DNA of 64,000 nt from Hawksworthiomyces lignivorus (taxonomy: Eukaryota > Ascomycota > Sordariomycetes > Ophiostomatales > Ophiostomataceae): the NCBI GenBank assembly GCA_002917075.1, contig NTMA01000027.1, positions 372,001 to 436,000 of the forward strand, read 5' to 3'. The translations under genes and the position numbers were made by a program. The notes beneath the pieces are model-generated. The model was not told the DNA's origin. It saw nothing but the letters and a program-made list of their open reading frames with translations, and did not search any database. Below are positions 46,537-56,611 of this stretch, piece by piece; position 1 is the first letter of the stretch; every line of letters starts with the position of its first letter.

Positions 46537-48685
46537 GGTTGCACTGGATTCATAGATACAGAAAAAACGGAGTCAAAGAGATAAATCTTGGTTGGCTTTG
46601 TCTCTAGCTATTCACAAGATAATCAAAGAAGAATTGGAAAAAGGAATAAATGAGAGTATGCCAAATAAAAGCGTGACACCACAAGCTGTAGATGGCAACT
46701 GCAGAAAAGACAGAAGCTTTTGAAACTACATTGCCTAGGGGAAAGTGCATCAATATGAACAATAGTATCCTGGGTGTCTGCTCATTTTAATCAATGAGTG
46801 GTCTACCCGGTGGCGGCCTACGGGCCAGAGAGCATGTCTAGCCGATTCACGCTCTCATATATATCCTTGGGGTAAAGAAGCAATGTAAGATTTGGTTCAT
46901 AAGAACCCAAGAAAGAGTCCATCAAAACGAGTCTATTAGATAAAATTGTGTCTGAATTCCATATGATACCAAACGAACTATATCAAGCGCTCGCAGCACC
47001 CAAATTCTATGCAAAGGTCTCTTCGTTGCAATTATTTTTCTTTTTGATTCTCTACCATTCTCACATACAGCAGCTTTCAATGTTTGATGTACTCCAAGTT
47101 TATTTTGTATGTTCCTCTCATAAAATAGAGTCGAATACCCTATTATAATGAACGGTGGTATGAGGCCTGGCAGGCGGAAATTCTAATAAAAAAGGGGTCT
47201 CAAGATTGCAACATTTCGTCATAATATACGTAGTGAAATGCCAATAAAAAAGAAGTATACGTACGCAAAATATACTTTATCCCATCAATCAACTAACTAC
47301 GATTCACTCCGTTATTAGACGTGCAAAATATAGGTCATAGCTCAATCATGTGGGCTGGTCTCTTTTGCTGCTATAATCAGTCTTGGGAAATATAGGTAAG
47401 GAGGATATGGGAAGCGTGGTGAAATAAGATTGCACATGAGGTTGCATCAGAAAAGCTGTTCGTGAGTTATTATAAAACATCTCAAGATAGACGTTCACTA
47501 AGATCGGGACAGTGCTACACATGCGTCTTTGCGCATGCGTCTTGCATAGGAAGAAAGTTTAACATCGAATCAAAAACCTTTATACACCAGTAGGAGTATC
47601 TCAATGGAATTGGAAGGAAGCCAAATGGAAAAGAATAAAAGAGAAATTGTAGGCTAAGTGGGTTTCATCCCGTCCGACAGGGACGAGAGCGTATAAATGA
47701 AGACCAAGAGAGGGGAATATACAGGAGGTTTACGCAAACCCAATATCGTCCCTGCTCCGGGAAAATGCAGGTACCGATTGGGAGAGTATTCACCGGTAAA
47801 GATCCACACTAAAGATCTAGAATAATAGCCTTGATCACAGGCAAGAAGCCGAAGTGTCTTCATAGAGAGAGAGATGACAGCACATGGCGGGCAGAAGGTA
47901 ATATGTGAAATACAAGAAAAGCAGGGGCAGAATTGATAATGTCAAGCCGGCACGCGGCAGTTAAGCCGAATGGCGGACTGCTACAGATGCAAGTAATGTA
48001 AGGAACTATACACCCGTAAGCTCTCACCTATTCAGTCTTTGTAGTCTCAAATAATAGCAGCGAAAACAATGAGAAAGTACAAAGAAAAAAAAGCAAAAGG
48101 CGGCGGATTGGTCGAGCGGAAGTTCGATCAAAAGACTTTATAAGAGGACAGGCATGACTGAAAGTTTTAAGCAGACGGAACCAACCAGGTACAAGAGAGC
48201 CAATGTTTCACTCGCCTTCTCGGCTAGGATTTGTTACCTGGGAATGGGCAAGTCTTTGGCTCTTCTATACTGGGCCGAGCTTCTTAAGCTCTCCCGCCCG
48301 CCTCAGAATGATGAAGAGAAGCAGAAATTGCGTAATTGAAAGAAGCATGGCGTCTGCGTCTTTGGGCCCATCTCACAAATGACAAGTACTTGACCATCTA
48401 CGCAGATGCTGAAGCCAGGCCCAGTTTGGGTTTATAGTGGAGATGGTCCCTGCATCACAATGGGTCTTGTCAATCTGCTGTCGCGACACGGATCAGACAC
48501 AGCTGGGACGAAGCACAATGCACGTCGTAATTAAAAACTTGTTTAAGGGAAAATAAAATGTAGATGGACTTGGGCGAGCCCTTGACCCTCTATGAAGCAC
48601 CCCTCCGAAAAATGACCCTGTCTAGTATGCGAATGTCGACAGCTCAGTCTGCGCGTCCTGAGCCCCCGTCTCGGCCCCGCTGTTT
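46537..48685. other. Gene-free region
   Basis: About 2.1 kb of AT-rich sequence between the CBM18 gene and the isomerase gene. Nothing convincing; A-box/B-box-like strings near 48,105-48,130 do not fold into a tRNA. Confidence 0.45.
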
Positions 48686-49522
48686 TTACGCCGCCTCCGC
48701 GACCTCTCCTGCCGTCTTCATAAACTTTGTTGGGTCGTGGCCGAACCGGCCGAGGAACAGGCCGTCCACGACGCCGGCCAGCTGCGCAAACAGCCCCGGG
48801 CCCGCGCTGCCGCCGTAGACGATGCGCGTGCGCGCGGCGCCGCGGCGCAGGATGGCCGCGGTGGACGAGCGCACGCCGGCGACCACGTCGCGCACGTAGG
48901 CGGCGCTGGCCGGCTGGCTGGCGCCGATGGCCCAGACGGGCTCGTAGGCGAGGATCACCTCGGCGGTGTCGGGCACGGCCTCGAGGACGGGCGTGACCTG
49001 GGCGACGATGGTGGCGACGGCGGCTGCGACGGCGGCGGCAGCGGCGCCGCCCTCGGCCGGCGCCGCCGTCTCGCCCACGCACACGAGCGGCACCAGACCG
49101 TGGCGGGCAGCCGCAGCCGCCTTGGCGGCCGTCGAGGCATCCGTCTCGCCCAGCAGGCGCCGCCGCTCCGCGTGGCCGACTTCGACGATGCGCGCCCCAA
49201 CATCCGCCAGCACGGCCGGCGAGACAAACCCGGTGAAAGCGCCGTAGTCTTCCCAACCGCAGTCCTGGGCGCCAGGCCAGACCTTCTGGGCCGGGCCGGC
49301 CTGGCGGAGCTGCTCAATGACAGAAGGCAGGGTGATAAAATCCGGGCAGATAAAGACGTCAACGCGGTCAAGGATAGACGGCTGGCCTCCCTTTTGCCCC
49401 TCGTCCTCGGCGAACAGCTTCACTAGAGCGTCAACGTACTCCCGCGTGCGTGACACAGAGAAATACATTTTTGTGGACACGCCCAGGATGGGCCTCCGCT
49501 TTTCGACGTCCGTCGTGGCCAT
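48686..49522 (-). CDS. Triosephosphate-isomerase-like sugar-phosphate isomerase (EYI1/EryH/LerI-like)
   Basis: Single exon, 278 aa, a TIM barrel with all three catalytic residues: Lys18 (GVSTKMYF), His117 (VEVGHAERRR) and Glu194 (AYEPVWAIG). It is not an ordinary glycolytic TIM: the usual NWKMN is STKMY, GHSERR is GHAERR, and the lid after EPVWAIG is ASQPAS instead of TGKTA. FGHDPTKF near the C-terminus and an Ala-rich insertion at ~152-172 also differ. Divergent TIMs of this kind convert L-erythrulose 1-phosphate to D-erythrulose 4-phosphate in erythritol pathways. Its neighbours, an RpiB-family isomerase and a DHA-type kinase, support that role here. Enzyme family is certain, substrate is inference. 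Extremely GC-rich; long frames on other strands are shadows. Confidence 0.85.
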   Translation of the reverse strand: MATTDVEKRRPILGVSTKMYFSVSRTREYVDALVKLFAEDEGQKGGQPSILDRVDVFICPDFITLPSVIEQLRQAGPAQKVWPGAQDCGWEDYGAFTGFVSPAVLADVGARIVEVGHAERRRLLGETDASTAAKAAAAARHGLVPLVCVGETAAPAEGGAAAAAVAAAVATIVAQVTPVLEAVPDTAEVILAYEPVWAIGASQPASAAYVRDVVAGVRSSTAAILRRGAARTRIVYGGSAGPGLFAQLAGVVDGLFLGRFGHDPTKFMKTAGEVAEAA

Positions 49523-50066
49523 TTTTGCAGTGTTGTCTAGTGCAAATGGGTTGAAGTTGAAAGCGAGTGTTTGATGGTGATAAGATGAGAGCCAAGAGAG
49601 TTTGGTTTGCTTATTATATGCTTACGATTGGGAGACCAGAGACATCAGCCAAGCACCTGTTAAGTTCCTGACTAGCTACAGATCGAAAATGATTAAGGTT
49701 GGCTGCAACTTATCAGCTTGTGCTCATTACTCTCTCGCTCACTCATAGCCAAAGTCCGCTGATCCCCACCAGCTAAGAAAGCTTTTCTGCCAACACATAA
49801 GACTGCTTTTCCACTATACATCATTTCTCCGATGACTTAGTTCGCCCTGTTGTGTAGTGGCATCATTATTTTAGAAATTTACAAGTCTCTGTACTTTTTT
49901 TTTAAAAAAAAAATTGCTCTATACACCATATTAAAATTGGAGGAAAAGAATGCGAAAGAACGTAGATAGTATCAATCATCATCCATTTTGGAGAGCCCAC
50001 GCTTTGTGACTCGTCGCATTATTCTGTATCTTTTTCGATCTCGGGCCACTATCTCTCGCTTCCCCT
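49523..50066. other. Spacer between TIM-like and RpiB-like genes
   Basis: Promoter of the TIM-like gene and 3' flank of the RpiB-like gene, which are in tandem on minus. Contains the second T9-A10 block at 49895-49913. Confidence 0.5.
49895..49913. repeat. T9-A10 palindromic block (second copy)
   Basis: Same c-T9-A10-tt string as at 2963-2981, located 153 bp beyond the RpiB-like stop codon on minus. Confidence 0.6.
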
Positions 50067-50737
50067 CTAACATCCATCCACTGCTTTTGGCACCTCGGGA
50101 GCGCCGACGCCGACGCCGCCCTCCTCGTTCTCGTAGTGGTGGATCGCCTGGACCTTGGCGGCGCTGGGGCTCTTGTCGTCAAAGACGTAGCCCAGCCACT
50201 CCTTGGCCAGGCGGCGGGCCAGCTCGAGGCCGACGACGCGCTCGCCCATGCACAGCACCTGGGCGTTGTTGCTCAGGACGGCGCGCTCGACGCTGAAGCT
50301 GTCGTGGGCGGTGACGGCGCGGATGCCCTTGATCTTGTTGGCGGAGATGGCCACGCCCAGGCCGGTGCCGCAGATGAGCAGAGCGCGGTCGACCTCGCCG
50401 CTGGCGACGAGCTTGGCCGCACGGGCGGCGATGTGCGGGTAGGCAGTCTTGTCGTGGGTGCCTTCGCTGCCGACGTCGACGACGCTGACGACGCGCGGAT
50501 CAGCGGCGAAGTCGCTCTTGATCTTTTCTTTATAGCCGACGCCGGCATCCTGTAGAGGGTTAGCAAAGACCAAAGAGCAACGACCAAAGACCAAAAGACC
50601 AAAGGATCAAAAGAGTAAAAGGGCAAAGCTTCAAAGAGTAGAGAGCAAGTAGTTTAGAAAGGGGAAGCCGAGAGAGGCTCTTTACTGACGTCGCATCCGA
50701 CGGCGATGCGCCATCTTGGTTGTGTTTCGCTGCCCAT
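50067..50737 (-). CDS. RpiB/LacAB-family sugar-phosphate isomerase (EYI2/EryI/DerI-like)
   Basis: Exon 1 is 50737-50690 ([16 protein letters not shown]), intron 50689-50550 (GTCAGT...GCTAAC...CTACAG, 140 nt), exon 2 50549-50067; 176 aa, phase 0. Family: ribose-5-phosphate isomerase B type aldose-ketose isomerases. The catalytic Cys is Cys76 in [40 protein letters not shown] and [20 protein letters not shown] are conserved family blocks. The N-terminal SDHAG of RpiB is CDDAG here, so the usual His is replaced by Asp, which fits a substrate other than ribose 5-phosphate. Family members EryI/DerI make D-erythrose 4-phosphate from D-erythrulose 4-phosphate. In tandem with the TIM-like gene and divergent from the kinase gene. 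Confidence 0.9.
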
Positions 50738-52521
50738 GATAGAGAGTCCGATAAGAAGGAAGATGCGGGAAGAATGTGTGGGTATATGCTTCCTAAAGAA
50801 GATGAGGATAGCTCAAGAGAGTCTTGAGAGGGGAAACAAAGTAAAAGAAACCAGGTTCGGGTTATCTTAATCTATACAAGTTCTACAGTGTTTTCTAGAG
50901 AAGAAGCTCTAGATATGTCGACAAGCTCCGAACTACGAATCACGAAACATATCCAAGAAAGCTAGTGTGACGCAAACCCACGCAGAGGAGCAGACACGAT
51001 TGATAATCTCTGCCTTTCACTGGGCGGCGAGTTCCATTTTCCCGTGTCTTTTTCATTTTGCCTCATTACCTTTTTTTCCATCTTAATTTCTAGTTTTTTT
51101 TAGTATTATTTTTTTTTTTTGTCCCAGCTTCTCTCATCTTCGGTCGCTGACAGCCCCTCACTCGATCCGCGTTAAGGCCATTTAATTCTATTATTATTTG
51201 ATTATTATTTTTGGCTTTCTGTTCTCAGTCTCATCGGAATATCTGCCACACGCGAAGGAAGCTACGCCGTTGAATAGCGATTGTACGTTTTGGGCAAGAG
51301 CAAGCACTGGTGTGGGGCGGCAGGTGCGACAGAGTCCCAGTAAGCTAGTCATAGGGTATTGAACAATGACAATGGATTTCCCAATTGAGTAACCCGAGAG
51401 CTTCTAGCAGCGTCATCGAGGCGGGGTAGAGGTCGACTTAGCGGCGTTGAAAGGGGAAGGGGCGACTGGATCATCGGCTGCAAACGCACCCGAGCTAAAA
51501 GGGTTCCGCAATGACATCTGTAAATTTTCAGTGTCGGTGGAAGTGCGGCTATGTAAAGTACATTGTACGTAGCGCAAAATAGCGCCACATCGGCCTGCTC
51601 TTGAAGATACTGTGTTTGGCATCGCGTCTGAATAGAGAGCCTTGGAAGCACGGTAGTTTTGGAGGGGTTGAACTGGAGCATAGTGGAGGGGTGGCAAGAG
51701 GAGCGGCAAGGCGGGATTTTGTGCGGGATGAATGGCAATCTCAGCGGCAAATGGATGGGAAAAGAGGAGAGAGGACTAAAAAAAAAAAAAACTCAGCGAG
51801 GGACAGGAAAATGAACGCTGCGACTACGGAGTGGAGGAGAAGAGGAGAGGAGAGCAGAGGAGAGGAAGTACAGAGGCGTAGTGTGCGTAGAGTGAGAGGC
51901 CGAGAAGGGATACGAGACGCGCCCAAATGCGGAGAAAGGAAAACGGAGAACGGAAAACGCTAGCACTGGCGTCATGGCCTAGGAGAGAAAAAGGTGCGAT
52001 ATTATCGAAGCTCGTTGCAAGTCGAAACAGGCGATCGAGGCTGAGACGACGCATCGGATGTCGACGCTATCTGCGAGTAATCTCTTCTAGACCCCTTGGG
52101 CGCGAGCTGTCCCTGGCCCAGAACCACAAAGAAGCGGCCAGGGGGTGTGCGTTGACAGGCGAGAAAAAGAAAAAAGAACGAAGAAGGAAAAAAAAAAAAG
52201 TAAAAAAAGAAACTAGCAGGATAAAGAGATGCAGACGCGAGACGGTGCTCATCTTAGTGGAGTGTGACAGCAATCTGAGAGGGAGCTGTGCAGGGCAAGC
52301 TTTCCCTTCACCCAGCCTATCGTATTGCACTGTCAATTCTTGTTATTTTCTTGTTATTTTGTTGCATTTTAAATAGCTTTAAATTGATATTAGCACTGAT
52401 GCTACCTTTTGCTCCTCCTCTGCTTCTTTGCTCTGCTTTCTTGCACAACTTGAACTTTCTCTAAGGACCTGTGAGAGGAAGCCATATCTAATATCTAACA
52501 CTCCTCCAAAAATCCAGCGCC
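50738..52521. promoter_or_regulatory. Divergent promoter region between RpiB-like and DAK-family genes
   Basis: About 1.8 kb between the two divergent cluster genes, so it probably holds their shared control region. No transcription factor gene is visible here. Purine-rich stretches on plus at 51,770-51,960 and 52,160-52,215; CT-rich just before the kinase start. TACGGAGT at 51825-51832. Confidence 0.45.
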
Positions 52522-54363
52522 ATGTCGAAAGCACACCTCTTCACATCCGCTGAGGGTCTCGTGCCCAAGGCCTTGCGCGGCCTGATCGCCTACAACCCGT
52601 CTCTGGCGCTGGACGTCGAGAACCGTGTCGTCTATGACACCAACTACGACCGCTCCAAGGTGTCCATCATCTCGGGCGGCGGCTCGGGTCACGAGCCCGC
52701 CTGGTCCGGCTACGTGGGCACCAACATGCTGGCAGCCGCGGCCTGCGGTGACATTTTTGCGTCGCCGTCGACGAAGCAGATCCTGGCGGCCGTCGAGGCC
52801 ACGCCGTCGGACGCGGGCACGATCCTGGTCATCACCAACTACACGGGCGACTGCCTGCACTTTGGCCTGGCGGCCGAGAAGGCCATCGCCGCGGGCCACC
52901 AGTGCCGCATGATCATCTGCGGCGACGACGTGTCCGTGGGCAAGGGCGGCGGCAACCTGGTGGGGCGGCGCGGCCTGGCGGGCCAGATCGGCGTGCTCAA
53001 GGTCATGGGCGGCGCGGCGGGCGCGGGCGCGGGCCTCGACGCCGTCTACAACCTGGGCGTGGCCTTTTCGCGGCAGATTGTGAGCATCGCCGCCACGCTG
53101 GACCACTGCCACGTGCCGGGGCGCACCGAGCACGGCGCGCTGGCCGCGGACGAGCTGGAGATCGGCACGGGCCCGCACAACGAGCCGGGCTACCGCAAGC
53201 TGCAGCCGGCGCCGTCGGCGGCCGAGCTGGTCGCGACGCTGCTCAAGTACTGCCTGGACGAGACCGACGCCGACCGCGCCTACGTGCACTTTGCGGCGGG
53301 CGACGAGGCGGCGCTGCTGGTCAGCAACTTTGGCGGCATGTCGCAGCTGGAGCTGAGCGCTCTGGTCGACGAGCTGCTGGAGCAGCTCGACCGCGACTGG
53401 CACATCCAGCCGGTGCGCGTCTACGCCGGCTGCCTCGAGACCTCGCTCAACGCCCCGGCCTTCTCCGTCTCCGTCGTCAATCTGACCGCCGCCGCCGCCG
53501 ACCCCGCCACCGACTACTCCGCCAACGACATCAAGGGCTTCCTCGACGTGCGCACCAGCACCCACTGGGAGTCGCTGGCCGGCGCGCAGGCGCGCGGCCG
53601 CCGCCCGCGCCGCGAGCAGTTCGTCGAGCCCGCTGCGAAGGCGTCCGAGGCGTCCGAGGCGGCGGCGGCGGCCGCCACCGCCCCTGCGCCCATCGAGCAC
53701 GACATCCCCGTCGACCCCGTCGTGCTCGCTAGGGCCCTGCGCAAGGCCAGCGAGGACCTGGCCGCGGCCGAGCCCGACCTGACGCGCTGGGACACCATCA
53801 TGGGCGACGGCGACTGCGGCGAGACGCTCAAGACGGGCGCCCTGGCCGTGCTGGCCGCCGTCGACGAGCACCAGCTGGCCGCCGCCGGCTCGTCCATCGC
53901 CGTCCTGCGCGAGCTCGAGCACATTGTCGAGAACAAGATGGGCGGCACCCTCGGCGGCATCCTCGGCATCTTTGTCGTGTCGCTGCGCACCGCCGTCGAG
54001 CGCGAGGTCGCCCGCGCCGCCGTCGAGACCGGCGCCGGCGCCACCCCGGCCGCCATCTGGGGCCGCGCCCTCACCACCGCCCTCGACCACCTCGGCCACT
54101 ACACCCCCGCCAAGGTCGGCGATCGCACTGTCATGGACACGCTCATCCCCTTTGCCGAGGGCATCTCCAAGAGCAACACCTTCGCCGCCGGCATCGACGC
54201 TGCCGTCGCCGGCGCCGAGAGCACCCGCACGCTCAAGCCCCGCCTCGGCCGCGCCACCTACGTCGCCGCCGGCAAGGAGGGCGGCGGCGATCTGCCGCCG
54301 GACCCAGGCGCATGGGGCGTCATGGTGGCCCTCCGCGGCCTCTTCCAGGGGTTCAATGCGTGA
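52522..54363 (+). CDS. Dihydroxyacetone-kinase-family kinase (DAK1/erythrulose kinase EYK1-like)
   Basis: Single exon, 613 aa, full length for single-chain ATP-dependent DAKs. DhaK domain at ~1-360: SIISGGGSGHEPAWSGYVG, LVITNYTGDCLHFGLAAEKA, and the substrate-binding His219 in GTGPHNEPGY, which forms the covalent hemiaminal with the ketose. An Ala-rich linker (~365-395) leads to the DhaL domain with the ATP/Mg site WDTIMGDGDCGETL (Asp424, 429, 431), MGGTLGGILGIFVVSL, VGDRTVMDTLIPF and GRATYVAAGKEG. Reaction: phosphorylation of dihydroxyacetone or of the related C4 ketose L-erythrulose. Yarrowia EYK1 and mycobacterial LerK are erythrulose kinases of this family. Two isomerase genes next door make erythrulose the more interesting substrate; plain DHA kinase remains possible. 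The C-terminus lacks a clear peroxisomal SKL signal. Confidence 0.93.
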   Translation: MSKAHLFTSAEGLVPKALRGLIAYNPSLALDVENRVVYDTNYDRSKVSIISGGGSGHEPAWSGYVGTNMLAAAACGDIFASPSTKQILAAVEATPSDAGTILVITNYTGDCLHFGLAAEKAIAAGHQCRMIICGDDVSVGKGGGNLVGRRGLAGQIGVLKVMGGAAGAGAGLDAVYNLGVAFSRQIVSIAATLDHCHVPGRTEHGALAADELEIGTGPHNEPGYRKLQPAPSAAELVATLLKYCLDETDADRAYVHFAAGDEAALLVSNFGGMSQLELSALVDELLEQLDRDWHIQPVRVYAGCLETSLNAPAFSVSVVNLTAAAADPATDYSANDIKGFLDVRTSTHWESLAGAQARGRRPRREQFVEPAAKASEASEAAAAAATAPAPIEHDIPVDPVVLARALRKASEDLAAAEPDLTRWDTIMGDGDCGETLKTGALAVLAAVDEHQLAAAGSSIAVLRELEHIVENKMGGTLGGILGIFVVSLRTAVEREVARAAVETGAGATPAAIWGRALTTALDHLGHYTPAKVGDRTVMDTLIPFAEGISKSNTFAAGIDAAVAGAESTRTLKPRLGRATYVAAGKEGGGDLPPDPGAWGVMVALRGLFQGFNA

Positions 54364-54571
54364 GGGGAGCTGAATAGAAATTTCATTGTTTACGGAGTCG
54401 ATCTAATGTCGTAACGCACGGTTGATTTAATTTGTACAAAAAATGCATGCCTATGCCTTTGTCATTTCAATTTTTTTTCCCTCTTCTTTCTTTTTTTTAA
54501 TCTCCATTTAATTCGTTAGTTTAAAAAAAAAAAGTCTAATAAACAAACGCCTAAAACAAAAAAGTGGAACT

Positions 54572-55438
54572 CTATGCTTTGCCCGCGCTCCCAAACCAGT
54601 GCATGTACTTCTCGATGGCCTCCTGCATGCGCTGGGTGCCCGCCTCGATGACGCTCGTCAGCGGCTTGCCCCGCATCTCCTCCTGCGCTGCCGCGTAGTG
54701 GTTGTTCATGCCCTTGTTGATGTTGATCTTGGTCACGCCGGCGTCGATGCACTTGCGGAAGATGGCCTCGTCAAAGGGGTCGGCGCCGTGCAGCACCAGC
54801 CGCACGCGGTCGCCCACGCTCTTGTTGATGCTCTCCAGGCGGTCGTACTCGAGCTGGATGCCGCGCGGGCCGTACTCGCCGTGCACGTTGCCAAACGCCG
54901 GCGCCAGCATCTCGATGCCCGTCGCCACAAACTCCTCTGCCTGCTCCGGCGTCGTCAGCACCGCCTCCAGGTCGATCGTCTCGGCCACGCCGTCCTCGCC
55001 GCCCTCGATGCGGCCCGGCTCTGCCTCGGTCGCGATGCCCCGCGCGTGGCAGTAATCCACCAGCTCGCGCGTCAGGCTCAGGTTCTCCTCCTTCTCGTAG
55101 TGGCTCATGTCGCACATGATGCTGTCAAAAGCGTCGGGGATGTCCGCCGCCCGCCGCACCAGCTCCGGCGTCTGCGCGTGGTCCAGGTGGAGCGACACCG
55201 GCACCGACGCCCCGTGGGCCGCCGTTGCCGCCGCCTTCACCAGCGCGTCGCCCGCGTACTCGATGGCCCAGGGGAACAGCAGCACCATGGCCGGCGAGCG
55301 GGCCGCCTCGGCCGCGCGCACCGTGGCGATCACCGACTCGATGTTGTAGCAGCACATGCCGGGGACCGCATACCCGCCTTTGAGCGCGGCATTGAGAATG
55401 GTCATGGACCGATTGTTTTCAAGCGAAGGACGACCCAT
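54572..55438 (-). CDS. Class II (zinc) ketose-bisphosphate-type aldolase
   Basis: Single exon, 288 aa. TIM-barrel aldolase of the FbaA/GatY/KbaY family: catalytic Asp86 and zinc ligand His87 (SLHLDHAQT), zinc ligands His186 (GNVHGEYGP) and His217 (RLVLHGADP), and TKININKGMNNH at the phosphate site. The canonical HGGSG phosphate loop is HGADP here and LDHG is LDHA, so the preferred substrate may differ from fructose 1,6-bisphosphate. Expected chemistry: reversible cleavage of a ketose phosphate to dihydroxyacetone phosphate plus an aldehyde. It converges on the DAK-family gene with only ~210 bp between stop codons and diverges from the dehydrogenase gene, a compact arrangement that supports joint function. 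The start MGRPSLENN at 55438 is the first ATG in frame. Confidence 0.9.
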   Translation of the reverse strand: MGRPSLENNRSMTILNAALKGGYAVPGMCCYNIESVIATVRAAEAARSPAMVLLFPWAIEYAGDALVKAAATAAHGASVPVSLHLDHAQTPELVRRAADIPDAFDSIMCDMSHYEKEENLSLTRELVDYCHARGIATEAEPGRIEGGEDGVAETIDLEAVLTTPEQAEEFVATGIEMLAPAFGNVHGEYGPRGIQLEYDRLESINKSVGDRVRLVLHGADPFDEAIFRKCIDAGVTKININKGMNNHYAAAQEEMRGKPLTSVIEAGTQRMQEAIEKYMHWFGSAGKA

Positions 55439-55580
55439 TGTGGCGATTGACTGCAGTGGTGGGCAATTGGTGTCAGTGTAGAGCTCTGCCTAGCCCAGCC
55501 TGTGAAAGCTCTCTTACGTTCAGCTCGGTAGACAGTTCTCTATAACAAAAATAACCAGAGACTTATGGTGCCGTGCTACT

Positions 55581-55616
<36 letters not shown>

Positions 55617-56611
55617 CCTTGTTCCTGCTTCCTCTCGATCCCGAAGCAAAGCAGCTGATCAACGCACGAGCACACTGAAGCTGTCTAAGAGTCGAGTACG
55701 GCAGAACTTGGTCCCCAACTTTCCGTTCCAAATGCCCAATTGCAATGTAGCCGTTAACAAGTGCCGGGAAACGCCACGAAAGACCGCAGAAAAATAGGCT
55801 GGCATGTGGTTCAAAGACGGGAGAAGAAGTGGAGGGTCGTGGGTAGCAGTGTATAATTGCCAAGAGCTGACTGGAGGGATTTTCTCGAGAAGCAACAGGA
55901 GGAAATAAGACGACAGCGCCAGAGAGCAAGCAGCAAGGAAACAGTAACGGGAAATCGGATTTTCAGTGATCAGAGGGCTGGTACTAATAGTCGTGAACTA
56001 AGCTCTAGCGGCGGGAAAAGCGTGGGGTCTTTGAAGTATCATGGACAAGTAAAAAAAACCTATCAGGCCCCCTCTCAAAGGAAACGGAGACAAGACCGAT
56101 CTCGGGGCCAATGGCCGGGGCATCTTGTTTTGTCTTCATGCATTGACCTGTTGCTGTATTTCTTTTCCCGTCTGCTGCGGGCTTTTATTAGAATTTCCGT
56201 CTGGCCGGCGTCTTGATTGTGTGGAGGACAACCTGCACATTTAATGATGCTCTGGAGATGAAGGATTTCCGTGTTGTCACCACTACTCGGTAGAGTGACG
56301 ACCGAGCGTGCTGCTTGGGAGCTTTCTCCTTGAATTTCCCGTTTCTCACTTGATTTACCTAGCTTCCCTATTCAGCCTGATTGCGAGAGACGATCCATCT
56401 AGACCCCACGTCTGGTGATTCCCGTGCAGTGGCTCCGTTTGTCTGTCGTAACATAGCTTTAGCGTTGGGGTTCTTAATTTAGTGACTTGAGCCTTCTTCC
56501 CCTTCTGGGTTTGTTTCTCTGCTTGTTGTTTGCGGGTGCAATATCTTGTTCTTTTGTGTGGCTTCACAACAACAGAGCACCAGAGACAACATCCAGAATT
56601 TACCCTTCAAT
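55439..56611. promoter_or_regulatory. Divergent promoter region between aldolase and dehydrogenase genes
   Basis: About 1.2 kb between divergent cluster genes; includes a 31-nt poly-T run at 55584-55614. No gene was seen. Confidence 0.5.
55584..55614. repeat. Poly-T run (31 nt)
   Basis: Longest homopolymer in the window, 146 bp upstream of the aldolase start codon (A run on its coding strand). Confidence 0.8.

Noticed and set aside
48100..48135. tRNA-like TGGTCGAGCGG plus GTTCGATC strings
   Set aside because: The A-box-like and B-box-like strings are almost adjacent and no cloverleaf can be folded; at most a degenerate tRNA-derived fragment.
52495..54099. 534-codon open frame opposite the DAK-family gene
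   Set aside because: Composition is Arg/Gly/Ala/Asp-rich without family features; it arises from third-position GC bias of the real kinase gene on the other strand.
54599..55450. 283-codon open frame opposite the aldolase
   Set aside because: Shadow frame rich in His/Arg/Leu; the minus frame holds complete catalytic motifs.
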